DNA from: Gemmatimonadota bacterium
GTDB lineage: Bacteria; Gemmatimonadota; Gemmatimonadetes; Gemmatimonadales; GWC2-71-9
DNA: 64,000 bases
Reading direction: 5' to 3'
Assembly: GCA_029262195.1 (NCBI GenBank)
Contig: JAJCZX010000021.1
Coordinates: 202,448 to 266,447, forward strand
The notes beneath the pieces were generated by a model, which was not told the DNA's origin, ran no database searches, and saw only the letters and a list, made by a program, of their open reading frames with translations. The position numbers and the translations under genes were made by a program. Shown here in pieces: positions 7,910 through 16,370 of the stretch; the first letter of the stretch is position 1; each line of letters begins with the position of its first letter.

Positions 7910-10168
7910 ATGAATAAACGAGCAACGACAAGAAGTTCTATTCGAAAAACCCACGGATGCGTCGCGTGCATCTCGCTGGTCGCAGGGCTTTTGCTCACTA
8001 CGCCCCGGGCCGTAACGGCTCAATCCCCGGAGCCCGCCTCTACCCGTTTCGTCCACCGCCTGTCAGGTCCGATAACTCTGGATGGATTCAGTGACGAAGC
8101 CGCCTGGCAGGGAATTGAGCCGCTCCCGGTTACCGTATATGAACCTACATACGGCTCCGAACCCTCTGAACGGACTGAATTCCGTGTAGGGTATGACGAC
8201 GATTATTTGTACCTGTCAGGGCGGATGTATACGGCCGATCCTTCTACTATAAGGGTCAACACCCTCACCAGGGATACATGGAGTGGGGACGACACGTTTG
8301 GAGTCGTGATCGACGCGTTCGATGACGACGAAACCGGTTCATGGGTCTGGGTAACGCCTGCCGGGGTTCGTTCGGATGCAAGCATATCCAACGATGGTGA
8401 AGGAAGGTTTAACACCAGCTGGAATAGTTTTTGGGATACTGCGACGAAGGTCACCGACGAGGGTTGGTTTGCCGAAATCAGGATTCCTTTTTCCACGCTC
8501 GGATTTCAGGACATCGACGATCAGACGGTGATGGGAATGACTGTTTACAGATGGCTCGGGGATCGCAACGAGCGTCACACCTTTCCCAACCACTCTCCGG
8601 AATGGCCGTTTCGGAGGCCTTCGCGGGCGCAGGATATAGTACTCGAGGGAGTCCAATCACGGAGGCCGGTTTACATAACGCCGTATGCTGTTGCTGGAGT
8701 ACAGCAATCGTCCGAACTGAACGCTCCCGGTACTGCTTTTGAGTTGAACGACGACGCCACGACGGAGATCGGGGGCGACCTCAGGTATAACATCACCGAC
8801 AATTTGAGTATCGATCTCACCGCAAACACTGACTTTGCGCAGGTAGAAGCCGACGACCAACAACTGAACCTTACCAGGTTCTCTCTTTTCTTCCCGGAAA
8901 AGAGGCAGTTCTTCCAGGAGAGGGCGTCGGTATTCGAATATTCCCTTGGGGGAAGTGATCGGTTATTTCATTCACGCAGGATCGGACTAAGCGAAGGCCA
9001 ATCGGTGAGGATTCTCGGCGGTGCCAGAATCGTTGGTCGGATCGGCGACTGGGACGTCGGGTTGATCAATATGCAGTCAGCCAGCGAAGGAAGTTCACCG
9101 GCGGAGAATTTCGGTGTGTTTCGCTTCCGGCGGGAAGCATTCAATCCGAATTCCTACCTCGGTGGAATAGTCACAACTCGCGCTGGCGAAGACGGGACTT
9201 ACAATGTCGCCTATGGAGTCGATGGCGTGATTCGATTCTTTGGCGATGATTACTTCACCGCCAGAGTTGCCCAAACTCTGGACGACGAATTAGTCCGCGC
9301 CGATCAATATGATTTTGCCGACGCAGCAACGGTTTCCACGCGCTGGGAACGACGCAGAAATAGTGGTTTTGCCTACCGGCTCTCCACTCGTTGGGCCGGC
9401 GCGGATTATCGACCCGACCTCGGTTTTACTACCCGAACCGATTTTTTCCGAGTACGTGGGTGGGTCGTGCACAACGAGTTCCTCGAAGGGACCTCGGCGA
9501 TTCGACGAGTGCGCCCCTTTCAACTGGGCGGATCCACCTCGTTCCGAAATGACGATGGATCGCTGGAATCGGCGGACATCCGGCAACAAATGGAGCTGGA
9601 GTGGACCAGCGGTTCTCGTCTGACGGGGCAGGTCCAGTGGCGTTATGAAGACCTGACGTCTCCACTGGAGTTTGCTGACAACTCTGTGGTTCCAATCGGG
9701 ACCCACCGTTTCGTGGAGTCAGAAATCAGTTTCAGTATGTCTCAGAGCAATCTGCTCCGAACAGGACTGCGGGCCAACGCCGGGACATTCTACGATGGCT
9801 GGAAAGCAGGCTTCGGGATTTCACCCACCTGGAATTTGTCTCGATTCCTGGAGTTGGGTGCCCAACTCGAATCAAATTTTGTGCGGTTTTCCGATCGGAA
9901 CCAGGGCTTTGACTCCCACATCGCGCGGGTACGGGCTCGCGCCGCCGTTGACAACCGGCTCTCTGTGAATGCGTTTATCCAATACAGCAGCACTGACGAT
10001 CTGGTGGGCGCCAACATCCGATTCAGGTTCAATATCCGCGAGGGCAACGATCTCTGGGTGGTTTACAACGAAGGTGTAAATACCGACCTGGAAAGGTCCA
10101 TTCCCCGTTTGACGAGGACCAACGCACGGGCTCTCGTGCTGAAGTACACGTACACATTTATCCAGTGA
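7910..10168 (+). CDS. DUF5916 / CBM9-like outer-membrane protein
   Basis: A 752-aa protein starting at ATG 7910, which gives a normal signal peptide (basic start MNKRATTRSS, hydrophobic core, then ...AVTAQ cleavage region). A GTG 57 bases upstream would spoil the signal. Residues ~40-200 form a CBM9-like beta-sandwich (LDGFSDEAAWQG is typical). The rest is a DUF5916 region with many alternating aromatic strands such as NLSIDLTANTDFAQVEADDQQ (in part) and FFPEKRQFFQE, consistent with an outer-membrane beta-barrel. It ends in a strand with terminal aromatic residues (KYTYTFIQ). Such proteins are common in Gemmatimonadota and Bacteroidota; function is not established. Alone on the plus strand between divergent tldD and a small membrane gene. 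Confidence 0.85.
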   Translation: MNKRATTRSSIRKTHGCVACISLVAGLLLTTPRAVTAQSPEPASTRFVHRLSGPITLDGFSDEAAWQGIEPLPVTVYEPTYGSEPSERTEFRVGYDDDYLYLSGRMYTADPSTIRVNTLTRDTWSGDDTFGVVIDAFDDDETGSWVWVTPAGVRSDASISNDGEGRFNTSWNSFWDTATKVTDEGWFAEIRIPFSTLGFQDIDDQTVMGMTVYRWLGDRNERHTFPNHSPEWPFRRPSRAQDIVLEGVQSRRPVYITPYAVAGVQQSSELNAPGTAFELNDDATTEIGGDLRYNITDNLSIDLTANTDFAQVEADDQQLNLTRFSLFFPEKRQFFQERASVFEYSLGGSDRLFHSRRIGLSEGQSVRILGGARIVGRIGDWDVGLINMQSASEGSSPAENFGVFRFRREAFNPNSYLGGIVTTRAGEDGTYNVAYGVDGVIRFFGDDYFTARVAQTLDDELVRADQYDFADAATVSTRWERRRNSGFAYRLSTRWAGADYRPDLGFTTRTDFFRVRGWVVHNEFLEGTSAIRRVRPFQLGGSTSFRNDDGSLESADIRQQMELEWTSGSRLTGQVQWRYEDLTSPLEFADNSVVPIGTHRFVESEISFSMSQSNLLRTGLRANAGTFYDGWKAGFGISPTWNLSRFLELGAQLESNFVRFSDRNQGFDSHIARVRARAAVDNRLSVNAFIQYSSTDDLVGANIRFRFNIREGNDLWVVYNEGVNTDLERSIPRLTRTNARALVLKYTYTFIQ

Positions 10169-10246
10169 TGATGCGGAAAAACCTTTTACTGGACCCGACA
10201 AAGGTCGAGAATAGTGCAGTGATTTCGAAACAAAAACCCCTCGGAC

Positions 10247-10268
10247 GCCGTATTTCCTACCATACGGC
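10247..10268 (+). terminator. Inverted repeat between DUF5916 gene and small TTG gene
   Basis: GCCGTAT (10247-10253) and ATACGGC (10262-10268) form a 7-bp stem with an 8-base loop, about 80 bp after the DUF5916 stop. There is no T-tract, so it could be a weak terminator or an mRNA 5' structure just ahead of the ribosome-binding site of the next small gene. Confidence 0.3.
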
Positions 10269-10284
10269 AACAAAAGAGGGCTAG

Positions 10285-10449
10285 TTGGCCATTATATTTG
10301 AGTGGATTAAGAGAATCGCCAAGATCGGGCTCTTCGAGTTCCTTAGCAAAATTGGGCTCAAAACGATCTTTTATCTTATTGCAGCCCTGGTCGCGGCAGT
10401 CGTAGTCATTGGTGTTCTGGTGGCTGTCATAATCGCCATCCTGGTTTGA
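10285..10449 (+). CDS. Small membrane protein, 54 aa, TTG start
   Basis: A short frame with TTG at 10285, immediately after an in-frame TAG (10282-10284) and preceded by AGAGGG at a proper ribosome-binding distance. No other start codon is available, which makes the TTG choice firm if the gene is real. The peptide has an amphipathic basic N-terminal half (IFEWIKRIAKIGLFEFLSK) and a C-terminal membrane helix (LIAALVAAVVVIGVLVAVII). It reads as a single-pass inner-membrane microprotein. No family recognised. A good Shine-Dalgarno and clean topology support it as a gene; it stands alone between the DUF5916 gene and the alpha/beta hydrolase. Confidence 0.6.
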   Translation: MAIIFEWIKRIAKIGLFEFLSKIGLKTIFYLIAALVAAVVVIGVLVAVIIAILV

Positions 10450-10640
10450 TTGTCCGGGCGGCTGGCCCGTTTCCCATTAGTCCCAACCTTCCTTGCGGGC
10501 CCTCTTCTTTAGCTTCACCTTGCATCTGACCCAAACCACCACTGGATCGGAGGCACCACATTCTCCTTCTCGCCCTGGCTCTTTTTGCAACAGATTCCAC
10601 TGAGACCTTTCGCGTTGCCATAACTCCTACCGAATCTCTT

Positions 10641-11438
10641 GTGGTTTCTGTTTCGGGAATAGGACAGCCGGTGGTTTTGCTTCCGGGCTTGTTCGGCTCC
10701 AATTACGGATACCGAAACGTGATGGCTCTCCTTGAGCAAGACGGTTTCCAATCAATCGCCATTGAACCTCTGGGTATCGGTGGCTCCTCCCGGCCCGAAG
10801 TCGCGGACTACTCCCTGACAGCTCAAAGCGAGCGCGTTGCCGCCGTTCTTGATTCGCTCGGTATCGACCGCGCCGTACTGGTGGGTCACAGTCTTGGCGC
10901 TTCAATCGCCATGCGCCTTGCCTACAGACATCCCGAACGCGTTCAGGGAATTGTCTCCATCGAAGGGGGTCCGTCTGAGTCGGTATTCGGCAGAGGATTG
11001 CGGAGCGCGATGCGGTTCGCACCAATGTTGAACGTTATCAACGGGCGCGGGATGGTGATGCGGAAAATCATGCATGATATGCAGGAAGTGTCCCACGACG
11101 CCGAATGGGTGACACGCCCCGTAGTAGTTGAATACACTAGAGGGCTTTCCGAAGAATTCGGAGCCACGATGAAGGCTTACAGAGCCATGGCCGAGGTCGA
11201 CGAACCCGAGGTTCTGAGCCTTAATCTGGGCGGCGTCATTTGTCCTGTAATCGTGCTCGTGAGCCAAAAACAACACGATGTTGGTATCCCTGAAGGGGAA
11301 TTGCAGACCTTACTGGCTTTGCTACCGGACATGGTGGTGGATACCGTAGCAAATTCAGGGTTTTTCATCCAGGAAGAACAACCCCACGAAGTCTCAGGTG
11401 CGGTTCAATCTCTCATGATAGGGTTGGGTGGGCGGTAG
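10641..11438 (+). CDS. Alpha/beta hydrolase-fold protein, catalytic His apparently missing
   Basis: An alpha/beta-hydrolase fold protein, 265 aa from GTG 10641. The nucleophile elbow is GHSLG with Ser84, and an acidic residue follows the sixth strand (QKQHDVGIP). The place where the catalytic His is expected (SGHF-type) reads NSGFFIQEEQP, so Phe241 replaces His; the nearest His is 249. The frame stays open upstream to 10530 and encodes RRHHILLLALALFATDS, which looks like a signal peptide, but no ATG, GTG or TTG precedes it. Only CTG 10542/10575, or ATT 10560 behind CGGAGG, could start it. So the true N-terminus is uncertain and may be exported. Downstream 95 bp lies lepB on the same strand. 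Confidence 0.75.
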   Translation: MVSVSGIGQPVVLLPGLFGSNYGYRNVMALLEQDGFQSIAIEPLGIGGSSRPEVADYSLTAQSERVAAVLDSLGIDRAVLVGHSLGASIAMRLAYRHPERVQGIVSIEGGPSESVFGRGLRSAMRFAPMLNVINGRGMVMRKIMHDMQEVSHDAEWVTRPVVVEYTRGLSEEFGATMKAYRAMAEVDEPEVLSLNLGGVICPVIVLVSQKQHDVGIPEGELQTLLALLPDMVVDTVANSGFFIQEEQPHEVSGAVQSLMIGLGGR

Positions 11439-11533
11439 TTCCTGAAAACCAGCGAGATCCGAAGTAGTTATACCTCCCATTCATTCGTTAAATTCAACCG
11501 AACACTGAACCACGTGAGCGGGTAAAACGAAGT

Positions 11534-12271
11534 ATGAGTAAGAATTCAGAAGCTGAGAACGAAAAAAAGTCGAAAACGCCCAAAAAACCAGATTCCAGGG
11601 CGATGTCTCTGGTCAAGACTGTTCTTCCGGCGATCGTCCTTTACATAGTTATGCGTACCATGCTTGTCCAAACGTTTCGGATTCCTTCCGGGAGCATGGA
11701 AAACACTTTGCAAATAGGCGATTTTCTTTTCGCAAACAAAATGCTCTACGGGGCGGAGGTGCCGGTCATCGGACTTCGGTTTCCAGCCATTCGGGAACCC
11801 CGTACCGACGATTTGGTCGTTTTCGACTCTGTGGAGGAGCCCGGTCTCAAGATTGTGAAGCGGGTTGTCGGGAGCGCGGGAGACACGATACGGATGGAGG
11901 ATGCGGTTCTTTACCGAAACGGCCAGGCCGTCGATGAACCGTGGGCAGTGCAGTCTGAGGAAATTGATACTGCCATGCCGCAAATGCGCGGATGGCAATT
12001 ACCACGTGTCTTACTGCCAGATGAAGAAAAAAGCTCTTACATACCGTCGGTCAAAAACTGGGGGCCTCTGGAGGTTCCCGCGGATTCGTTTTTCGTCATG
12101 GGCGACAACCGGGACAATTCCTACGACAGCCGATACTGGGGCTTCCTGGGGCGTGACCGGATAGAAGCTCATCCAATGATGATCTATTACAGCTACGATA
12201 GAGACGGAGTACTTCCACTTCCGGCTCTTACGTCGATTCGCTGGAGCCGGATTGCGAGCCGCCCCAAATAG
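11534..12271 (+). CDS. lepB: Signal peptidase I
   Basis: A 245-aa type I signal peptidase, which removes signal peptides from exported preproteins at the outer face of the inner membrane. A charged Lys-rich cytoplasmic N-terminus is followed by one membrane helix (residues ~26-42). Box B is RIPSGSMENTL with catalytic Ser54; box D is KIVKRVVG with general-base Lys109; box E is MGDNRDNSYDSRYWG. All catalytic residues are present. The next gene (aminopeptidase P-like) begins 49 bp after the stop. Confidence 0.95.
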   Translation: MSKNSEAENEKKSKTPKKPDSRAMSLVKTVLPAIVLYIVMRTMLVQTFRIPSGSMENTLQIGDFLFANKMLYGAEVPVIGLRFPAIREPRTDDLVVFDSVEEPGLKIVKRVVGSAGDTIRMEDAVLYRNGQAVDEPWAVQSEEIDTAMPQMRGWQLPRVLLPDEEKSSYIPSVKNWGPLEVPADSFFVMGDNRDNSYDSRYWGFLGRDRIEAHPMMIYYSYDRDGVLPLPALTSIRWSRIASRPK

Positions 12272-12320
12272 AATTGACGTTTTTCTGGAAACTCAACTGG
12301 TTAATTCTCAAGGTGCGATA

Positions 12321-13964
12321 GTGAAAACCTCAAGGCCCTCTCTCGTCCAACTCACCGCGCTTGCTGTTTTATTCGCGCTCACCTCAGTTCCCATGCATGC
12401 TCAGGTCGCAGATGCGCCGGTGCTGTACGACTCCGATTTGCTCCCACCGGCATTTCACAAAAGCAGACGTGAGGCCGTGTTGGCTTCGCTACCGCCGCAT
12501 AGCGTGGCGATCGTTTTGAGCGCTCCCCAACGCAATCGCGAAAATGATGTGAGTTACGAGTTTCGCCAATCCAGTGACATGATTTACCTGACAGGTTCGC
12601 ATGAGCCAGGAACCGTGTTGCTGCTATCCACCGATGGCGTAACCGTCGACGGAGAGATGGTGCATGAAGTTCTTCTGGTTCCTGCGAGAGACCCCGGGCG
12701 CGAAGTCTGGACCGGTCGATTGTTTGGTGACATGCGGGCTCAGGCCTTACTCGGAGTGGAGAAAGCCGTAACGCTAGATCGTTTTGAGGAAATTGCTACG
12801 GCCAGCCTTGAGGGTGCGCGGCTGTTTCACCTGCCCCTGCCAAACGGAGTTGCCTCAGGTACTACGCTCGATGGTCAACTTGAGTGGTTGAAAGAAAACG
12901 GCAGGCTGTTGATCCCCGACGTCGGTGGGTTTTTACCGCGAATACTCTCGGCAGCGTTAGCGCTTTCTGACGAGGCCGGCTTCGAGCGGACATCTGGCTT
13001 CGTTGCTCGTTTTGCGGACCGTTTCGCAGGGTCCAACGTGGAAGACATTATCACGGCGTTCAACTCTGCCGAGAGTTTCGAGTCCTGGCTTGAGTGGCGG
13101 CGAGAGAACGTGGATGCGGTCTATGCGGATGGGTTCTCACTGAGAGGCACTCTCAATGGCTTGCGAGTCATCAAGACCGAAGCCGAACTGGGTGTGATGC
13201 AGCGGGCTATTGATAACACGACTGCGGCTCACCGCGAGGCGATGCGCAGTATTGAACCGGGCATGTACGAGTACGAAATCGAAGCGCTCGTTGAGTACAT
13301 CTTCCGGCGCAATGGTTCGGAGTACACTGGCTTTCCGAGTATCGTGGGTAGCGGAGAGAACTCGGTGATCCTCCATTACGAAACCAACCGTCGTCAGATG
13401 CAAGCCGAAGATATGGTGGTCATGGATATCGGCGCTGAGTATCACCACTACAGTGCCGATGTAACCAGAACGGTTCCCGTGGACGGAGTTTTCTCACCTG
13501 AGCAGAAAGCGATTTACGAATTAGTGCTGAGAGCAGCCGATGCCGGGATAGAAGTGACACGGGCCGACAGCTCGTTCGGTGCTCCTCACTTTGCGGCCAG
13601 GGCCGTTCTGCTTGCTGGAATGAGAGAGCTAGGTTTGATCGGCGAGGACGAAGAAGACAGCGCTCTTCGCCGTTTCTTTATGCACGGCACGAGTCACTAC
13701 CTGGGCATGTATGTACACGATGTTGGCGGGGATGGTATTCTGGCTCCAGGAACAGTCATTACAGTTGAGCCGGGTATCTATATTGCCGCAGCGGATGACA
13801 TTGATCCGAAGTGGTGGAACATTGGCGTACGAATCGAAGACGATATTCTGGTTACCGACGGTGATCCCGTAAACATGTCGGCAGGCGCGCCTCGGACGGT
13901 AGCGGCAATCGAAGCCCTGATGAGGGAAACCGGACTGGGAAATTCCACGGCGGGCCGCAGATAG
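12321..13964 (+). CDS. Exported Xaa-Pro aminopeptidase (M24B)
   Basis: A 547-aa protein from GTG 12321, with AAGGTG upstream. This start gives a clean signal peptide (basic MKTSRPS, hydrophobic core, ...VPMHAQ); a start further upstream would overlap lepB. An aminopeptidase-P N-terminal domain (~30-190) is followed by the pita-bread M24 domain. Metal ligands are visible: Asp in VVMDIGAEY, Asp in SADVTRT, His in HGTSHYLGMYVHD, Glu in TVEPGIYI and Glu in VRIEDDI. It should release N-terminal residues preceding proline from peptides, in the periplasm or outside. It fits with the S9 peptidase and TldD as an exported peptide-degrading set. Confidence 0.92.
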   Translation: MKTSRPSLVQLTALAVLFALTSVPMHAQVADAPVLYDSDLLPPAFHKSRREAVLASLPPHSVAIVLSAPQRNRENDVSYEFRQSSDMIYLTGSHEPGTVLLLSTDGVTVDGEMVHEVLLVPARDPGREVWTGRLFGDMRAQALLGVEKAVTLDRFEEIATASLEGARLFHLPLPNGVASGTTLDGQLEWLKENGRLLIPDVGGFLPRILSAALALSDEAGFERTSGFVARFADRFAGSNVEDIITAFNSAESFESWLEWRRENVDAVYADGFSLRGTLNGLRVIKTEAELGVMQRAIDNTTAAHREAMRSIEPGMYEYEIEALVEYIFRRNGSEYTGFPSIVGSGENSVILHYETNRRQMQAEDMVVMDIGAEYHHYSADVTRTVPVDGVFSPEQKAIYELVLRAADAGIEVTRADSSFGAPHFAARAVLLAGMRELGLIGEDEEDSALRRFFMHGTSHYLGMYVHDVGGDGILAPGTVITVEPGIYIAAADDIDPKWWNIGVRIEDDILVTDGDPVNMSAGAPRTVAAIEALMRETGLGNSTAGRR

Positions 13965-14009
13965 CGGGTGTACCACTGATCAAAAAAATCTGTGCCCAAT
14001 CTGCGTCCC

Positions 14010-14945
14010 CTAGAGCCCTACCCGTTCGCCCTCGCGAGCCAACCGGAAACCTGCCGCAAGGACGCTTTCAGCTTCTTCGCTGGTCAGGTCCAACGCGCGG
14101 TTGGTGTGGTTTAGGTGGATAAAACGGATTTTGCTCCGTTCGGACGTGGGCAAGTTTGCGAACCGTTCCATGCTATGCGAGATGAAGGGGTGCGGAAAAC
14201 CTGACATATCCCGTCCCGGGATTTCGCCGTTGGCAAAGAAACTCCCGTCCACGTAGGCGACGTCAACGCTTCTTATCATCTCTTCGATTGGCACACCCGA
14301 GTCCATTTCCTCCCAGGAGTCGATGTCGGGTATGAAAAGGATTGAAGACGATGGCCCGTCAATTCGGTAACCCACGACTTCGGAAAACTCCTGCCTGTGT
14401 GGGACTAGAAATGGTGTAACTCGGACATTCTCAGTAATGAAAGTGGCTTCGCCATCAGCCAGAGGTTGTAGAGCGATGTTGTTGAGTCGAACAAGCTGGC
14501 TCCAGGGTCCGTTGTCGGTCAGGTAACTCGCCATCTGGGGCATGGCATACACAGGAACGCCGTTGGCTCCGATTGATTCATGACCGACGAACATCAAACC
14601 CGTGTAATGGCCGATGTGAGCGTGCGTCAAGAAAATCCCCGCTAAACCCGGCTTCCCTTGCGTCGGCGCAATTTCGTCGAGGGCGTGTAACTGTTCTCGA
14701 AAGTCTGGAGTTGCTTCAAACATCCAACGTTGAGAAGAGCCCGGATCCACGATAGCCAGGCTAACAACCAGATGATGATGCTCGGGGTTGCTCCAACCGG
14801 GGTGTTCTTTGGTGCCCGCCTGCGGAGCACCTCCGTCTTGAGCTATGCCAAGTACGACGAGGTAAGGATTGCTTGACTCCTGGGCGCAAACGTGTCCAGA
14901 ACCGAGTAGCGTCGTTGCAGTTAAGACCAAAAACGTTTTTCGCAT
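14010..14945 (-). CDS. Exported MBL-fold protein, PqqB-like
   Basis: A 311-aa metallo-beta-lactamase-fold protein with a signal peptide (MRKTFLVLTATTLLGSG, then VCAQ). ATG 14945 is chosen; a TTG 15 bases upstream is also possible. The N-terminal LGIAQDGGAPQ and the motif THAHIGHYTG resemble PqqB, a family related to PQQ synthesis, but no other pqq gene is nearby. The usual HxHxDH motif reads HAHIGH, with Gly in place of Asp, so the second metal ligand may be lost. Other His candidates are in VPHRQEF and HLNHTNRALD. Convergent with the aminopeptidase gene; no strong terminator between them. Likely an exported hydrolase or binding protein of unknown substrate. Confidence 0.75.
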   Translation of the reverse strand: MRKTFLVLTATTLLGSGHVCAQESSNPYLVVLGIAQDGGAPQAGTKEHPGWSNPEHHHLVVSLAIVDPGSSQRWMFEATPDFREQLHALDEIAPTQGKPGLAGIFLTHAHIGHYTGLMFVGHESIGANGVPVYAMPQMASYLTDNGPWSQLVRLNNIALQPLADGEATFITENVRVTPFLVPHRQEFSEVVGYRIDGPSSSILFIPDIDSWEEMDSGVPIEEMIRSVDVAYVDGSFFANGEIPGRDMSGFPHPFISHSMERFANLPTSERSKIRFIHLNHTNRALDLTSEEAESVLAAGFRLAREGERVGL

Positions 14946-15011
14946 TGCTCTCCGAGACAATAGGATCGAGAATAATTGTGATTCCTATGAGGCGCGAGCG
15001 CAATGAGGTTT

Positions 15012-15057
15012 GTCGGGCGGGCCGAAGGAGGAGGGTCAACTCCGGTCGCCGCCCGAC
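15012..15057 (-). terminator. GC-rich hairpin after SDR gene
   Basis: GTCGGGCGG (15012-15020) and CCGCCCGAC (15049-15057) pair perfectly over 9 bp, directly after the stop of the SDR gene on the minus strand. No T-tract follows in that direction, so the terminator role is only likely. Confidence 0.4.
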
Positions 15058-15064
15058 CGGACGT

Positions 15065-15811
15065 TTACAGTTGAGTCAAACCGCCGTCTGCAATCAACTC
15101 GGCACCGACCACATATGAAGACTCGTCGGACGCGAGGAACAGAGCTGCCTTAGCCATTTCACCAGGCGTACCGAAACGACCGGCGGGTATCTGTGCGCCG
15201 ATGTCGTTGGAAAACTCTTCTATCTGTTCTTCGGACATCCCGGTTTTTCCCCAGAGCGGTGTCTCGATGGCTCCGGGACTCAGCACGTTTGCGCGAATAC
15301 CACGCCCAGCCAGCTCGGCGGTGAAAGAGCGGGCCAGCGATCTGACGGCCGCTTTTGTCGCTGAATACACTGCCATGCCGGGCATACCCTTGCGATTAGC
15401 AATGGAGGAATTGAAGATGATGGAGGCTCCATCATTCAGTTTACTGACAGCTTTTTGGACGGTAAAGAAGGCACCCTTGAAATTGATGTTCGAAATGAAG
15501 TCGAAGTTTTCGTCATCGACTTCGTCAACCGGAGCGGCGGAAACGACTCCAGCGTTTACGAAAAGAACGTCGATGCTTCCGAATTTTTCCGACGTTTCCT
15601 TGAAGAGCCGTTCAAGGTCATCGCCTTTGGTCACATCTCCCTTGATTGCAATTGATTCGTTGCCGATCTCCGCGATCGCGTTATCAAGGGACTCTTGGTC
15701 TCGGCCAAAAATCACTACCTTTGCACCCTGCGCTGCGAACTCGGCTGCTGTCGCGAGGCCGATCCCCGAATTGCCTCCGGTTATCACGGCCACTTTATCC
15801 TTCAATCTCAA
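15065..15811 (-). CDS. SDR-family oxidoreductase
   Basis: A 248-aa classical short-chain dehydrogenase/reductase. NAD(P)-binding TGGNSGIG lies near residue 12, the NNAG-equivalent reads VNAGVV, the catalytic Ser is in FNSSIANR, and YSATKAA carries the Tyr/Lys pair. A Gly-Ala at the second strand end (VVIFGRD) suggests NADPH use, as Arg follows the strand. The start is TTG at 15811 with AGGAG about 8 bases upstream. It follows the SRPBCC gene by 43 bp and is the last gene of the TetR-controlled operon. Substrate unknown. Confidence 0.9.
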   Translation of the reverse strand: MRLKDKVAVITGGNSGIGLATAAEFAAQGAKVVIFGRDQESLDNAIAEIGNESIAIKGDVTKGDDLERLFKETSEKFGSIDVLFVNAGVVSAAPVDEVDDENFDFISNINFKGAFFTVQKAVSKLNDGASIIFNSSIANRKGMPGMAVYSATKAAVRSLARSFTAELAGRGIRANVLSPGAIETPLWGKTGMSEEQIEEFSNDIGAQIPAGRFGTPGEMAKAALFLASDESSYVVGAELIADGGLTQL

Positions 15812-15854
15812 TTTGATTCTCCTGTTTTATTGTCTGTTGCTAATCCACTGCTGG

Positions 15855-16319
15855 TCATGCGGCCGCCAGCGATTTGTCTTCTGCGAACTGTTTCAAACCC
15901 TGCAGCGTACGCTTTATGGCTTTACGGAATTGGGGTTTAACCATCATTGTATCCATCATTGCACCAACGGGCCCGAATTTGAGTGTGTAGTCAATTTCCA
16001 TTGATGCTACGGTGGCGCCGCCACTCTCATGCACGGACAACTGACCGATGGCCGTTTTGAATGGGGGGGCTTTCTTGGTGTCATGGATCCGGAGTTTGAA
16101 ACTTTCTCCCTCTTTCCACTCAATTATCGTTTCTTCGATCGAACCCATTGGCTTTAAGTCACAGTGACGAGAGGCCCCTACGCCTTCCCGTTTCCCGGGG
16201 TTGTAGTACGACTTGGCCACTGTAGGGTTGAAATCCTGAACCGCACCGAGGTCTGACAGAATTTCCCACACCAGGGCTTTGCTGGCGTTGATTCGGATGT
16301 TGCCGGAAAGTTTTGACAT
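15855..16319 (-). CDS. SRPBCC (START-like) family protein
   Basis: A 154-aa polyketide-cyclase/START-like fold: N-terminal INASKALVWEILSDLGAVQDF is typical of SRPBCC ligand-binding proteins (quoted in part), followed by YNPGKREGVGASRHCDL and a long C-terminal helix. ATG at 16319 is preceded by GGAG with a 4-base spacer. These proteins bind small hydrophobic ligands in a deep pocket. It lies between a divergently... same-strand TetR gene (upstream) and an SDR gene (downstream), so the three are probably co-regulated in handling a small hydrophobic compound. Function beyond that is not clear. Confidence 0.85.
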   Translation of the reverse strand: MSKLSGNIRINASKALVWEILSDLGAVQDFNPTVAKSYYNPGKREGVGASRHCDLKPMGSIEETIIEWKEGESFKLRIHDTKKAPPFKTAIGQLSVHESGGATVASMEIDYTLKFGPVGAMMDTMMVKPQFRKAIKRTLQGLKQFAEDKSLAAA

Positions 16320-16342
16320 TTTACTCCTTATATCTAACTGGT

Positions 16343-16351
16343 CGTTTAGAA
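16343..16351. promoter_or_regulatory. TetR half-operator, copy 2 (CGTTTAGAA)
   Basis: The 9-mer CGTTTAGAA in the 51-bp gap between the TetR and SRPBCC genes is identical to one in the palindrome upstream of TetR. It sits where a promoter for the SRPBCC-SDR pair would be, within AACT(N15)AGTT symmetry. Probably a second TetR binding site. Confidence 0.4.
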
Positions 16352-16370
16352 ATAGTTTAAAAAAATAGGA

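Noticed and set aside
11514..11525. GTGAGCGGGTAA identical to the left end of the repeat at 45251
   Set aside because: Only 12 bases, no palindrome and no further match to the repeat family.
14010..14945. Calling this gene pqqB
   Set aside because: Only part of the sequence resembles PqqB, it has a signal peptide and no pqq genes are near.
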